Below, in pieces: positions 8,954 to 22,700 of a DNA stretch of 28,493 bases. Origin of the DNA: Ichthyophonus hoferi (Eukaryota > Opisthokonta > Ichthyosporea > Ichthyophonida > Ichthyophonidae); assembly GCA_002751075.1 (NCBI GenBank), contig NAOQ01000012.1:356567-385059 (forward strand), read 5' to 3'. The translations under genes and the position numbers were made by a program. Within the stretch, counting starts at the first letter, position 1. The number at the start of each line of letters is the position of its first letter. The notes under the pieces were generated by a model, which was not told the origin of the DNA, did not search any database, and saw only the letters and a list, made by a program, of their open reading frames with translations.

Positions 8954-11628
8954 CAGCATTTATAAGAACTTAATTAAAAATTCCTTAAGTTTATACATGT
9001 AGAATCACTTATTATGGGCTATACTTGAGAGAGTGCAATAGTAAAGACTTTAGGGCGGCTAGCTCAATGGATGCTGGAGTTGAAGCAAAAGTATTAGACT
9101 GAGTCAAAATACGTACTATTTTTTTTTTTTCCAAGAGCCCTCTGGTGATATTTATAATGGTCAATTTTATTAACCAGTACCAATCATGATCTACTGGCAA
9201 TACTTAGAATGAGAAGCTGTGATAGATTTCAGTACGGTGAAGTTGCATGAATGTGGTAATGACCCTGTTGCCTATTTTAACACGTGCTTATAGAGGGAGT
9301 TCTATCTAATAGAGCAGAAGAAAAAAGCACATGAGCACTTACGTCCACTGTGAATTATTCTTATTATTATCCAATTAACTCCAGGCTGTTGGGCTAAGAA
9401 ACATTTTAATTCTCAAGAATGTCTCAACCTATTAAGATCAATTACTAGAATGATAAAAAATGTTGGCCACAGATGAGCAGGTAATTGGGGACTAGTGGAA
9501 CCCCAACAAGATATGTGAGTATAAATCTTGGAATACATTTACAAATGAACGTGTTAAATGGGTTTTATTTATATTTCACGAGTCTTCCTTATAAATATTA
9601 GATCATAGATCAAAAATGCTAATCCGATAAAAGTATAACAGACATTGTTGGCAGTGGGGGTTATTCTCTCCAAGCTTGTCACTGATCTGGGTTATCTGTC
9701 GAGGTGGAGTCAAAGTCAAAGTCTGTTGGTAGAGGAGTCTCGTTAAGCAGTTTGTAGGTGGTTAACTCGTGTGAATTGGACGGAAGATTTACTCTAACCT
9801 TTTTGTCCTATCTCACAAACCATGATGTAGTGGTAAGACCTAATACCAGTTTGCATTTTATACCAATGTTGTCTTCTAAACAAGTTGTGCTCTGGCTTGG
9901 AGTGATTGCTAAATCAACTAAAAATACTTTCAGAGTAAATCATACAACATTTATTTATGAGTATAATTTCCAGTCTGCAATACAGATATGAGGTTTGGTT
10001 ATATAGTTTCAGTAAAAGTGACTGACCTGTCAGTAACTTAATATAGTCTTAACAACTGAGCCATGGATTGGACTTGAGATTACTTCCACTTTAGTACGGA
10101 AGTACAAAACATCATGGCACTGGTTATCCAATGAGATGTAGTATCAAAGTATCACCACTACACATGAACGTGGCTTTGGCGGAGCACATAAAAGTTGAGC
10201 AATTTTTCTTGATAAATAGCGTAGTTTAAAAAAAATGGTTTTTAAGCTTCACATTTTGCATTTTCTTTAGTCAGATGGCCAGGTCTTGAATATACACAAT
10301 TCGATTGTCAGTAGAATAAAAGAATGCGAAAAAATGCCAATAATTCTGTTACACTTAGACTAGGAAAATTTTATAGCGTTTTTATTTTTCTGCTTTTTAA
10401 TCCAATATGAAGAGCTAATAGGTGGAAATCCGAGAGGAATCTAGATATAGATCTCATAAAGATTCATCGATCAAAGGCTTTGACCGATCCTCTTACCGAT
10501 AAATTTGAGATAACTGCCATGTAACTAATTATTGGGCAAAGATATACCAATGACTCTCCTCTCTAGTTTTCTTGCAAAGCCACTTTTAGTCGACAGGATA
10601 TCGGGAATTAATTTTCCTAACGATGACATGATAACTAATCGCAGGTAATAATAATTCCTAGTGGCAACTTCATACAAGCAAAAGTGGGCCTTACGATTTG
10701 GTTTTATTAATAAAAAAAAAAGATTTATCACACTGGGCACTGATTACGTAAAACTTCCAAATTGGATTCACTTTATGCAGTGTTTGACTTTCATAAAAAA
10801 ATTGGCATAGCGCTCCCCTGGGGATTTTTTTTTTAAAAAATTTTTTTTTTTAAAAATATTTTCCAATTACTAATATATATATTTTTTAACTACGCCAAGT
10901 TAATAACGATATGAAGTTGCACAAAACTCCAAGCGATGATGACAAATAACCGATTAATTTTTTTCGGTGTCCAATCCAATCCAGTGGCAGGGATACAGAT
11001 GTCTAAAAAGATGATGATAGGATGGGTTAAAAGTCGGGAACCATGATCACGTATGAATTTGATTAAAGGAGTCGAGAATACTACGGTGCAGGACTTAATT
11101 TCTACAAGATAAATAAATGAAGAGGCCTACATACTAACACTTGGACTCTGTAAATGTTCTTCCATATAATATCGATACCTCGCTATGATTTTACTATTGT
11201 TAAATAGCAAGTGAAATTTATGCTTTGCCTCAAACTCCTCAAAAGGCAGTAGAATTCGAAACGCTCATTTCAATAAGCCAAAATTAAGAAAAACAGTGAG
11301 CACACCTAAGCTTCCAGCCCTACTATACCGAAATTGAGATAAAACAAGTATGAGATCGGATTAAATAACACAGATTGTGCGAGATTTTTTGATATATATA
11401 TTCGTGTGCAGAAGAGTATATAATTCAGTTTTAATAAGCACAAAACTGCTCATTATAATAAAATTTTACATTGCAAATAAGATATTTCAAATTAAGTTAA
11501 GGTATGATGCAATAATTTCCATACCGGCTCATGAAAAATATTTTTATATACAAAAGAGAAGGTAACTGATATAGAAATCATTTACATTTTTATTCTTCAT
11601 CAATCATTTCACGATATTCAATCAGTAA
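8954..11628. other. Intergenic region before the succinate-CoA ligase gene
   Basis: No gene supported on either strand. A striking A/T mirror tract lies at about 10825-10865. The rest is unremarkable AT-rich sequence with short frames. Confidence 0.4.
10825..10865. repeat. Homopolymeric T/A blocks
   Basis: Alternating runs of T and A (ten T, six A, about twelve T, five A) form self-complementary low-complexity DNA that is prone to slippage and could fold on itself. Confidence 0.75.
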
Positions 11629-11633
11629 CCAAT
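11629..11633 (+). promoter_or_regulatory. Candidate CCAAT box of the succinate-CoA ligase gene
   Basis: AACCAATCA lies 139 bases upstream of the ATG at 11772, the usual spacing for an NF-Y site in a TATA-poor housekeeping promoter. CCAAT words are frequent in this window, so the placement rather than the motif is the support. Confidence 0.3.
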
Positions 11634-11771
11634 CACTATCCAGGGCATATTTATCAGTATTTACTATTAGAAGATACCTTTGTGAGCCATTATTATAAAC
11701 TATTTCTATTTAATATATTTTTATCATTTGTTTACTTTGCATCGAACCACCTAACATAGCATAACAATAAC

Positions 11772-14700
11772 ATGTCGCTCCTTCGAACTGCTGCTATTCG
11801 GGCTACTGAGCTGGCCCGCAACCAAGTAGTCCAAACTACAGTGGTAAGAATTTACAGTGTAACGTATTTTTGGATTTATAATTTTATGAATATACGTGGC
11901 AACCGCATTGCTTTTTTTCATAGGTCATATTTTTGCAGTTGATGCCAGCTAAAACAGTACGATAGTATGGTCATCAGAATGGACCCTTATTATTGGAGTG
12001 TCAAGCTAGATGTAGACACGGTTGTTTTTTGGTGTTTTTTTTTCTTCTTCCTTGTTATACTCAAATGAGCAAGAATTTACCACTGAGTCTTTTATGCCCT
12101 ATATTTTATGTACACTGCATGTGCAACTACACCGCTTTATTATGTTTCGATGTAGGAGCTATTTTTCTTCTTCGTATGAATTTTCACCAGATTTTGTGTA
12201 TATTTGAGGTCGTGATGATGCAATTATATTAATTTTCTCTATTAACCAGGCATTAACTATGTTTTTTTTTAATATTTTCTCTTTTTCTGTCTCCTTGATA
12301 AAACTCTATCCTCCTTGTAAAGCACTCTAAACACATGCACAAAAACTTAGATACAAAGCAAATACTCCTTGTTCAAGATTGTTTAACATGACCAGATGAC
12401 TTATTCTTTTTGTTTTATTTTGGTTGTTAACCTATTTTTTATTTATAATAATCAAGCACACTAACCTATTGAGTACATGACCTTCACCATGCTTGACAGT
12501 CATCCACATAATATGATTTTTTGTTTCCTAGCACTTTATTGCAATAGAATCGTAGTTATTCTCTTCTCATGATAACTAGTTTAGCCAAAATTATCAATTG
12601 GAATACTTTTAACATAATTCTATCGTACCTTCTTTTTTTCTTCTAAGTTATTTTTCTTTTTCTTTTCATAATCGACCATGGAAGTAATTTTGCAGAGCTA
12701 ATTCTTTTCTTGAATATATATATATATATATTGCCACTATTGTTGCTCTTAATGTTTATCCTATTTTTATAAGGATAACCGATTGTACGCCAGTGTCTTA
12801 TAACAGGAAGTTTTGTTGAGGGTAAATAGAACATTTAAAATATTTTACATTATATATTACATCAACTTTATTACCACTCAACCTATAATACTTTTCTACA
12901 GTTGAAAGCACTCTGTGTGCAACAGCTTCGGCGCCTTAGTCTCCACGAGTATCAGAGCAAAGGTTTTTATTTATCTTGCTTACATTCCTTTGCTTTTACT
13001 ATTCCTCTATATAACCTTGAAAGTATCTCTCTATACATCAGACGTCTGTAGTTTATAGAAACCCTTTCCTTCTTCACTTTATATATATATATATATATGC
13101 ATAAGCGTACTTATTATTTTAATAATTTACATTAGATGTACATAGTTGTATTTTTTTTTAAAGATATAATATATAGAAAATAGCGCTATGAAAGAGACAT
13201 CTCGTTTTTGGGATGTTAATGCTTGGTATCTATTATTGCCCTTATAGCCAGTATTTAACGCTTCTATGAGGAGACTTTTTGTTTTATTGTTATTGTAGAA
13301 ATTAAAGAACAATTTCTGTGCATATATATATCATGCACGTTGCAGCCACCAGGATACGTTATACATACATATATATATGCATGTAAAAATACATTAAATG
13401 GTTTTCTCTCTTTATCTGGCCCAAGTGATCTGAATATACTAGTCTATTTATACATAAGGCTGGTTGTATGTGCATTTATAGTTTTGTAACCTGTTCTTTT
13501 AAAGTGGGTCTTTATCCTACCGATGCAGTGTTGAGTTTACATACTTGCATGAATGTGACCATATATCCACACCTGTTAATTAAACATTTACTCATACACA
13601 TCTACATATATACGAGGTAAGCAATCAGATTTTTTTGGATCCATCATTGATTAAACAGCTACGATATTTAATACACAAATTATTGCTAAGATAAAATATA
13701 GACCGAGGGGAGGAGTACTAACTCGTCAACCAATGGCCATGTCTTATCATTCTATCTTCAAGCAATATTTATAATAGTGTAAATTTCCCCCTTTCTATTC
13801 TTAGATCTTTTTTTTGCAAAGAGAGCAGGTCTTTGTCCATGATGTATTCTAGGGAAATACAGATAAATTAATTATGTCAGTAGAAGATAATATGAATGAC
13901 TTCATGCCACTTACTAATGTGTACCACCCCTATTAGATCTCATGGGAAAGTATGGCGTTAGCACAGATAACTTTCGCCTTATTGAGTATCCGTCCCAGGC
14001 ACGAGCTGCTGCAACTTCTCTTGGTATGTGTCTCTTGATCGCACTTAATCCTCTTCTGCTAGCTTTACCTTTTACATTTCAAACTTACCACCGCTCCTCT
14101 ATGCTATATAATGTCGTTCCATAGGTGTGGGTAAATGATTCTATTTCCAATCAGTAGCACTACCAATGTATGACCTTGTCCTATGAGATCCTTTTGAATA
14201 TTTTTTAAGCAGGTTATTTTATACTATTTTGTTTTAACCAAATATTTTTCTCACGTATATTGTTACATTTTGAAAACATTGTTTGACTTTTCTATGAACT
14301 GTACATGACACGACATGATGATCACACGGAATTTCCACTTTAATCTTTAATGTATAAAACGTTCTAACAGGTGGCACAATAGAATTATTGATCTACTGTA
14401 ATCTATGCTTGCTACCTATATCTATCGATGTTGGAGTTAGACTCATATAGATGGAGATATATAGTCCATTTGTCGTCTCTAATAAAGCTTTACTAATACT
14501 CCTTATGACTTGCCTCATTCATAATCCTTTTATTTTCTAGTACTGATTTTATTTCCCTTCACATTTTGCACTCCTATCAGTCTTCGTTACTACACTGTAA
14601 TCTCAATAATTTGCATACAACCATATTCTTCTCTTCATGTAACGTGTATGCCTTTATTAAGGCTATTGCAATGTTTTTTCTCTGACCATTCTCTAGCTTT

Positions 14701-17700
14701 CTAATATTTACCCCCTGTAAGGATTTTCCCGATTTCTTCTACCTGCCATTCTTACTTCTCCTTTTTGGCCACCACCTTAATTTTTACTAACCCCCTGGAA
14801 CTATCTTCAGGCACAGGAAAATATGTGGTGAAGGCACAGATCCACGCTGGAGGACGTGGCAAGGGAAGCTTTGATAGTGGTCTTCAAGGGGGCGTCAAAG
14901 TTGTGCAAAAGTATATACTTTTTTTCCGTTCATAACTCTATTTGCATCCCTATCTCATGAACGTCTTTCCTTTTACTCCTTCCTGCCCCGCACCTTCAAT
15001 CACTCTCTATTATACTTGGTCATACACATATCCTATTATTATTCCCACTTCCCCTCTCCCATAAATATTTATGCTATGTCGGTGTTACAACGCTAACATT
15101 TTTCCTGCCATTCATTTGTTTCCACATTATCGCCTGTATAATTTATTGCTTACTCATCTGTTACACTATTAAATCTCTATACATTACAATCCGTTATTGT
15201 AAACTACATATAAATGCACATATACATATGTATGTAGTGCTTCTCATTGGCCCATCTTTGCAAGTATTAAGCTAAATGGACTACGTATATTTCCAGACAG
15301 TTATTGATTAGATAGTTTTGGTAGTTAAAAATGAATAGTTCATTAGTCAGTTGTGACTTACTTGCAATGACCTATCACACTATACACGCTTCATCATACC
15401 ATCCCATTATAATCTAACCATCTTTGGTTATGCAGGCCTGAAGAGGTGGAACGATTAGCCCAGCAGATGTTAGGTTACCATCTCAAGACCAAACAGACCA
15501 CTGGCAATGGTGTACTAGTACGAAAGGTACACGGTCTATTCTCTCTGTTATATTTTGTTTCAGTCTTTCGTTCAATCCTTATCTCATCTTATGCATATAT
15601 GTATATCCTTCTTACATTTCTTTTTATTTTCCTTTGTTGATGATTCCATTTCCTTAACCCTTAACCTGCTATTAGTATCACTACCAAGACGTCTTTTGCG
15701 CACGTATTATTATTCATATCCTGTCTCATATATCTCTTAAATCGTACACTCTCTCGGATAAATAATGATCTAGTTAGGCATACAGAATGCAAACTGGTAT
15801 ATATATACACATCCATTGCAATAGTTATACATTTTAAAATGCTATTATAACGTAAGTATACAAATAAGCCTACACATGCGCTTATACGTAACCTTAAATA
15901 TGTCCTTATACTCGAATTTATACTCTACATTCTTTTATACTTTGCATCATTTACACGCCTAAGTACATATAAATATACGCGTACATTCATTTACAATATA
16001 TTGACCTACATGCATAACATGTATATATGTACATCCAGTTGATGATCTCTGAGGCAGCCAATATTATCAAAGAAACATATCTTGCAATTGTAATGGATCG
16101 GACCTATGGTGGCCCAGTACTGATTGCCAGTCCTGAGGTGGGTTAGTTTTGTAAACAATGTGTGATATGGAGCGTATAGGATGGATAGGATGATTAGATT
16201 GGTTGGGAGGGTTATAATGACATCTACATTCGATTATTACCATTATATTCGAGGGTAGGGTGTAGAAAATGGCGTATAGTAAGATTTATGTAAAGAAAGC
16301 AATCATATAGACAGATTGGGATTTTTAGAAAGAGACCGAGACAGTATAGAGGAATGCCTTAGTGGCAGGGAAGATAGGAGAAACAACGTATATAGTATAA
16401 TATAGTAAATCATAAGGAGTCAGATAGATAGCATCAGATATAAAGTAGAAAAAGAGAACAATGGAACTCTAAGATGGTAGTAGTCAGTGGTGGGAAGATA
16501 CTAGTGAAATAGTTTAGATTAAATCACATTATATAAACATACTTGAGGTGGGGTGAACAAAAGGACACAGAGTGTTCAACCGCTGTAAAGGTATACACGA
16601 TAATATGTATGATAGTATGTATGTATTTGATGGCCGTATGATGGTATATATATATGTATGCTATGTAGGTATGTATGTATGTATGTATAAATATATGTGA
16701 ACAAGTGATATAAGCGGTCAGCCATGTAATGACAGGGGAAGGATTCTATGTACAGGGTGGAATGGATATTGAGGAAGTTGCCGCCACCTCCCCTGATAAG
16801 ATATTCAAGATCCCTGTAGACATCAAGACTGGAATTACAGTATGATACCATACCCTATGTCATATTTATATTTTCTATATTCTATATGCACGTACATGTA
16901 CGTGCTATGATTGTATACCGATCATCGTTCCCAGTTAATACATCATTATGCCTTCCCTCCCCTTTCCATATGCTTATATATCTCCGTATCTCCACAATTA
17001 TATTTAGGATGTTTTCCACATACATACACAGAATAAATCATTACCTACCGTTCGTGTTTTAAGCTCTGAATGATTTACCACCTATACCCATATAGCATGA
17101 ACAAGTGTTGGATGTTGCCAAGAAACTCGAATTTACTGGGGACCAGATCGCACAGGTAGGGCTGGGCATTATTATACTATTTTATTGTTATATTATTATA
17201 GTTATATTATTATGCTGTTATATTGTAATACGATTATGTTATTATGTTATAATACTATTGTGTTACTATATTATTATACTATTATATTATTATACTATTT
17301 CTTGCACATAAGGATGCATAAGTTTATATGAGTGATTCCCATACATATAATCACACATATATATACTTTGCCTACACAGGTAGTATCCTCTAATTTGCGG
17401 ATTCTTTCCTCCTTGATTTCTAGTATTAATATGTATATATTTGTACACCACCATACACATATACACATACACAGGCGGCGGACGTAGTAAAACATTTATA
17501 CGAGATGTTTGTAAAGGTGGATGCCACCCAGATTGAGATCAACCCCCTAGGACAGACTGCAGAGGGACAAGGTATGTAGGAGCTTATGCATATATATATA
17601 TATATCTTGACATGTAGATTAATCGGATTGGTGGAGTTGTAACTTACTTGTGACTTTATAGTCCCACTATTAGTCCATTGATACTATTCCAAGGTGTAGT

Positions 17701-20162
17701 GCTACTATCTTCTTGACGATTATCATATTTTAATGCTTACTGACTATTGCACCTCCTACAGTAAAATGCTTTGATGCCAAGATAAATATTGACGATAATG
17801 CTGTGTTTAGACAGGAAGATTTATTCCAACAGAGGGACACCTCTGAAGAGGATAGTCGTGAGGTGTGTATGCTTATGTGTACGTGTGTATGAGGGTAATA
17901 CTATACCTTACTGTGTACTTTCAATTCCATATCCCATGCATCGGGCTTACATGCTGTGGTTTTTCTACCTACATACATAAGTACATACCTCTCTACCTAC
18001 ATGCACATACATTGGTATATTAATTATTACATTATATCCCTTTATTATAATTGGAGGAGTAAATCATTTATTGTTTTCTATTGTGCTGGAGCAGATTGAT
18101 GCAGGAAGCCGGGGACTGAACTTTGTAGGCATGGAAGGAAATATTGGATGCATGGGTAAGTATATACTATTATAAGAATGCACAGTGGTACTATTATATT
18201 AGCATACTATCACATTTTAGTGACTGTCAGTTAGATAGATAATTATGATATGATATGGTTATGACCTTATATAGTATGGTTTTTCATATTATGGTTAATC
18301 TACTACCTACCTATCGTGTGATTTATTGGTCATCAAACTACCCTTTGGGGTGTTCTACTAGCCCTGGAATTAACGGTAATCTAATTGATTAATTCACCAC
18401 TTACCTTCACGATATGCCAATAATTAATTGATTCATAATTATTGGTCACATGCAATCAGGAATGATTGGATGCAATGATTGGCACTAATTTAGATGCCTG
18501 GGAAAAAATATTGGCTAATAGAATACAGAAAACCTTTACTTTCCCACCAATAAGATATGGGATACATGATTTATCATGACTAACATCCAATTTTACCAAT
18601 AGTAAATGGCGCTGGTCTGGCCATGGCAACAATGGATATCATCAAGCTACACGGTAAGCCCTCCCTCTCTATTCCTATTTACACTTATGAGCTATGTCAC
18701 TCCATTAGTATATTTCTTCGTAATATACGTTTATACCTATGTACTCCTACTTGCATGTATATACCTACTTACCTATATATACAAGCACCAGTGCCTACTG
18801 TATATATGAATAGCTACTTGATGGTATATCAGCAGTATCTAACACATTTTAGTATAAAGGTGGTACCCCGGCTAACTTCCTAGATCTGGGAGGAGGAGTC
18901 ACAGAGGAGAGTGTATCACATGCCTTTAAGATACTGACCCAGGACAAACAGGTTGGTATAGTGTATAATGTGCAATATATAATGTACGATGTATCAGATA
19001 TAATGTTTAATGCTCACACCTATATCCTTTCCATATGCCCACGCCAACCGATCTTTAACACCTAAGAAATGTTATTACAATAGATAGGTATGACTGTGAA
19101 GGGGCGGGGACAACCAATGATGATTGTGTAAAAATATGGATCCTAACCTTATCAAATCATTATCTGATTACCTATGTTATTTAATCATTTAATCCATAGC
19201 CCAGTATAACAAGAGAGAATGCTATCTATTTGTGTAGTCTTGCTTTATCAATGTAATACAATTAGTATAACCTTGCCCTATTATTGCTTCATATCATTAA
19301 TAGGCCTATGATTGATTAGTTCTTAGTCTCCAAGTACAAAGTCACGTGATATTTTCTTAATATGACAGGAACAGCACCAGATTTGGCCTGATTACAGATA
19401 CCCCTCTATGACCCTGCCTCACACATACTTTTTTTTTCCTTCCTTTCATCTCTTAGGTTCACGCTATCCTAGTCAATATATTTGGAGGTATTGTTGATTG
19501 TGCCCTGGTCGCTCGTGGAATTATTGGGGCCGCCCGTAAATATCAAGTTAAGATACCTATTGTAGTCCGTTTGAAAGGTACGTACCTATATATATGCCAG
19601 ATCTGTAGGGAGGGATACACTCATGTACTATAAAATTGGCGCCAGGTTTTTACTGGCTCAAAATATATACAAAGGATGAATTACAACGATCCCATCTCTT
19701 GGAAAATCACGTTTTTAAAAAACTAAGACTATTTAAAATCTCCAGCCAATCTCAGTGACTAGTTTTTATTCTTCTATAGTGTAGTATCTCGGACCTCTAC
19801 AATTGCATTTAATTGTTAACTCTATAGCCCTATATATATCTGTCTATCTATATATCTATGTATTCATGTGTAATTATATACTTATCTGTATCTCTTTGTC
19901 TATATGCACTCATCTATACCTCCTATCTTTTGTTACCTCACCATTAACTTATTGGCTCTGTATATAAGCAACAGGAAGGTCATACGACCAATAGGAACGA
20001 AGAATATTAACTGAGATCTAATTCTGATGTACAGGAACCAATGAAAAGGCAGCCCATGAACTAATCAAATCTAGTGGGCTCAAGCTAGCCATGTTAGACG
20101 ATCTAGACGAGGCTGCCAAAGAGGCTGCTAGTGCGGCCAAGGCATGGCCTGGATCCTCTTAA
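11772..20162 (+). CDS. SUCLG2: Succinate-CoA ligase beta subunit, mitochondrial (GDP-forming-like)
   Basis: TCA-cycle matrix enzyme subunit that, with the alpha subunit, couples succinyl-CoA cleavage to NDP phosphorylation. Fifteen exons (11772-11843, 12902-12962, 13937-14023, 14811-14910, 15436-15526, 16039-16137, 16756-16839, 17096-17155, 17475-17571, 17762-17862, 18095-18155, 18603-18653, 18860-18951, 19457-19577, 20035-20162) join in frame to 434 residues, the usual SUCLG2 length. The N-terminus is Arg-rich and acid-free early ([16 protein letters not shown]), a mitochondrial presequence. LHEYQSK (about 39-45) opens the ATP-grasp fold; GGRGKG is 87-92. EINPLG supplies N241 and CFDAKI supplies D255, matching the two Mg ligands of the E. 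coli subunit with identical spacing. [11 protein letters not shown] (306-316) and ILVNIFGGI (356-364) form the CoA-ligase domain. TKQTTGNGV and the short C-terminus favour SUCLG2; [16 protein letters not shown] is more SUCLA2-like. Confidence 0.96.
12714..12731. repeat. (AT)n microsatellite in intron 1
   Basis: Nine TA dinucleotides inside the first intron of the succinate-CoA ligase gene. Similar TA runs occur at 13080-13098, 17590-17605, 22822-22839 and 26256-26281. Confidence 0.9.
16618..16690. repeat. (ATGT)n tetranucleotide tract
   Basis: Broken run of TATG/GTAT units in intron 6 of the succinate-CoA ligase gene, longest at about 16668-16688. Confidence 0.8.
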
Positions 20163-20213
20163 CTTAATACAATATATAAATATGATACGCTATCATTCCG
20201 TGCATTTTAAAAT

Positions 20214-20219
20214 AATAAA
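20214..20219 (+). terminator. Poly(A) signal of the succinate-CoA ligase gene
   Basis: AATAAA 52 bases after the stop codon. It is the first perfect hexamer after the coding region and is placed as expected for a short 3' UTR. Confidence 0.75.
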
Positions 20220-20900
20220 GTCTCGGCCTATTAATCACTTACCTGTCTATTATATATATATACATTAATTATATGTATGTAGATAATATTTAGTCAGCTG
20301 GACCACAAGTTAATCTCACTTACAGTACTACTACTAGAAATACATGCATACCTTGTCTTTATGTTGGAGCCAGTAAATTTAAAATCTAGTCTATGTTAGT
20401 GTAATTTAATGGTAATTGACCAGATAAAAACAGATGAAAGGGATTGGCATTGCAAGTAAAATTTACATACTAGAATATGCCCAGCGATTGGCTCAATAAA
20501 TAAATTAATCAAAACCTCGGGCTGTAAGGTTAGTGTAATTACATTTCTACTTATTAAAATGGTTGTTTATAATTTATCTAAAACGACCTGCAACGAATGG
20601 CATGAATAACACACCTTTTAATTTTGCATGAATAGTAATTATCTATATACGTAAATATTTTGTTTATCAACATTGCTTCTACTCTAGCTTAACACAGTAA
20701 TTTGTACATTGATTTTTGAATTTCATCTCCATAGGTTATTTTTTTTTATACTTTATGCCATATGGAGAGAAGTAGTCGACAATATACAAGAAAAGACATA
20801 AATTTAATCCTATTGATGGTAATTGACTGGTGTGGCTAGTAACTATGTTAGTGTACTACTAAACCACTGATGCTTCATAGATGCCATTGTATCCCGTTAC

Positions 20901-21039
20901 AACAGAATATTTAATTAAATATATATTTCTTTATATAGGTATAATCATTTAATATTATTAGTAATTATTATTACATTTGTAACCTGCGAAAATAGTTAAT
21001 GTAATCTACTGGTGTTAAATGGCAATCCAAGATAATCAT
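20901..21039 (+). repeat. Diverged direct repeat, copy A (partner 21852-21995)
   Basis: AACAGAATATTTAA, ATTTAATATTATTAG, AAAATAG and TGGTGTTAAA recur in the same order and spacing at 21852-21995, about 950 bases away. The overall similarity is moderate, so the copies are old. There are no matching ends or coding frames to name a family. Confidence 0.8.
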
Positions 21040-21851
21040 CTATCAAAGTTGAACCAGCCAATGGTAGAGGTTCTACGACCATATTATAAGCCATTTCAGA
21101 TCATATATTTTGGGGTCAGTTAACTCATTGCTCAGGTATCCTGGCTAAGACAAGTCCTGCTGATTTTTGTAATAATAAAAACATGTCTTTACAGATATGT
21201 ACTCAGTGTTTGCAAAGGAGAATCTTTAAGTGCTTCTTAATTGGGTATTTTCTCTTTTTCTAAACGAATATAAGTCACAGGAACACTCGTGCCTCTAGTT
21301 ATTATTCCCATGGTAGCAGAGAAAGCTTACATAGTTTACCTTGGTCACAAAACCTAGTAGTTCTATTAAGACAACTATCCACGAATGCTAAACACACCTT
21401 ACCTCAACCCTACATCCATCCACTGACCTCTACGTGGGGAAGCTCATTTTTATTGTATCTGTACACTGTTTTGAAATCTGCATTTGAACTATCAACCTTT
21501 CCAGCTTCCGATTGACATTAAGGTCATGTGAAAACCTGGGTAACCCCCACATATCATATCTCAGATGCCAGATGCGAGAGCCAGAGCCAGGCAGAGGCAG
21601 AGAAAGAGCCAGAACAAGAGCCGGATCGAGCAGGAACATTGAATATACAGTGTGAACTGTCTTCCGTTTTCTTTTTACATTGGATACCATGCCACAGTCA
21701 CTTCTGAATGCCATCAGGAGTTCTCTAGTTCATTTAGTGAGCGGTGAGCTTACAGCTAAGTTGTCACCATTTTAAGGTTCTTTTCATATTCCTTTTTCCT
21801 ATGTTTTATGCTCTAGATGAAATAATCCGCCTAGGCCAAGAGGGAGTGTTA

Positions 21852-21995
21852 AAACAGGAATATTTAAATAATTTGGGTGTTTCTTTATACAGTTATAAAT
21901 ATTTAATATTATTAGCAATAACTATTGCATATGTAGCTTGGGAAAATAGCTGGTGCAATCTATTGGTGTTAAACGACAATTCAAGATGATAACTA
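21852..21995 (+). repeat. Diverged direct repeat, copy B (partner 20901-21039)
   Basis: Second copy, with AACAGGAATATTTAA, ATTTAATATTATTAG, GGAAAATAG and TTGGTGTTAAA. It overlaps a short open frame with no recognisable product. Confidence 0.8.
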
Positions 21996-22641
21996 TTCGG
22001 CTTTTATCGAAAGGACTTCATCTATTATTAAATGATTGAGCATTAGTCTTCGATTCTACCAATTGATTGGCTTATTATATTAGAAGGTAATTTTAAAGAT
22101 TAATCGTAATAAAATGCCAAGCTGTTTTACGTCATAAAAATATCATGCATTGCCATTTTGTGGCCGGAAATTCCATTATTTCAGTTGTTAATGCAGGGAG
22201 ACAATCTGACCTACCTATATACAATATAAATGTTTATATGTATATGTAATAGATATATGTATATGTATATGTATTATATGGGTTATCGTTAGTTATATTG
22301 TCGTTATTGTAAATTAGGTAAGTGTATAGCTTTTTTTTTAGCAGAAAATAGTAATTGCTATTGTAGAATTCTTTTTCTTTTTCACACACGCAACATTCAC
22401 TTTTTTGTTTCATACGCAACACACTTACCACCCTAACAGTATACCCACACTCATTCTCCTTCTATTTGAAAGAGACTAAATAAAAGTGTTATTAAAAGTT
22501 TTCTTTCTCTCTATCATGTAAAGGGGCCCTCTCTCCAACACTTCATTGTTTCTTTTCTGGCCACAGGGTTTTGCTTTCAAGCAGTAGGCAATAATGTAGT
22601 TTGAGTGACAATCAATGATTTAAACATAGTTCTTATTGGTC

Positions 22642-22700
22642 ATTTTCTTTTTCTCTTTCTCTCTATCTTTTTTCTCTCTCTTTATTTATCTCTCTATTTC
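22642..22700. repeat. Polypyrimidine (CT-rich) tract
   Basis: Nearly uninterrupted C and T on the plus strand (TTTTTCTCTTTCTCTCT pattern). It is simple sequence, and no exon follows it. Confidence 0.8.

Noticed and set aside
10420-10520. Peptide resembling the end of a retroelement polyprotein (ALTDPLTDKFE)
   Set aside because: The match is too short. No reverse transcriptase, integrase or long terminal repeats are visible nearby.
18455-18490. Possible copy of the exon 11 end in intron 11 of the succinate-CoA ligase gene (ATTGGATGCA word)
   Set aside because: Only a ten-base word with weak flanking similarity, far poorer than the three copies in the poly(A) polymerase gene.
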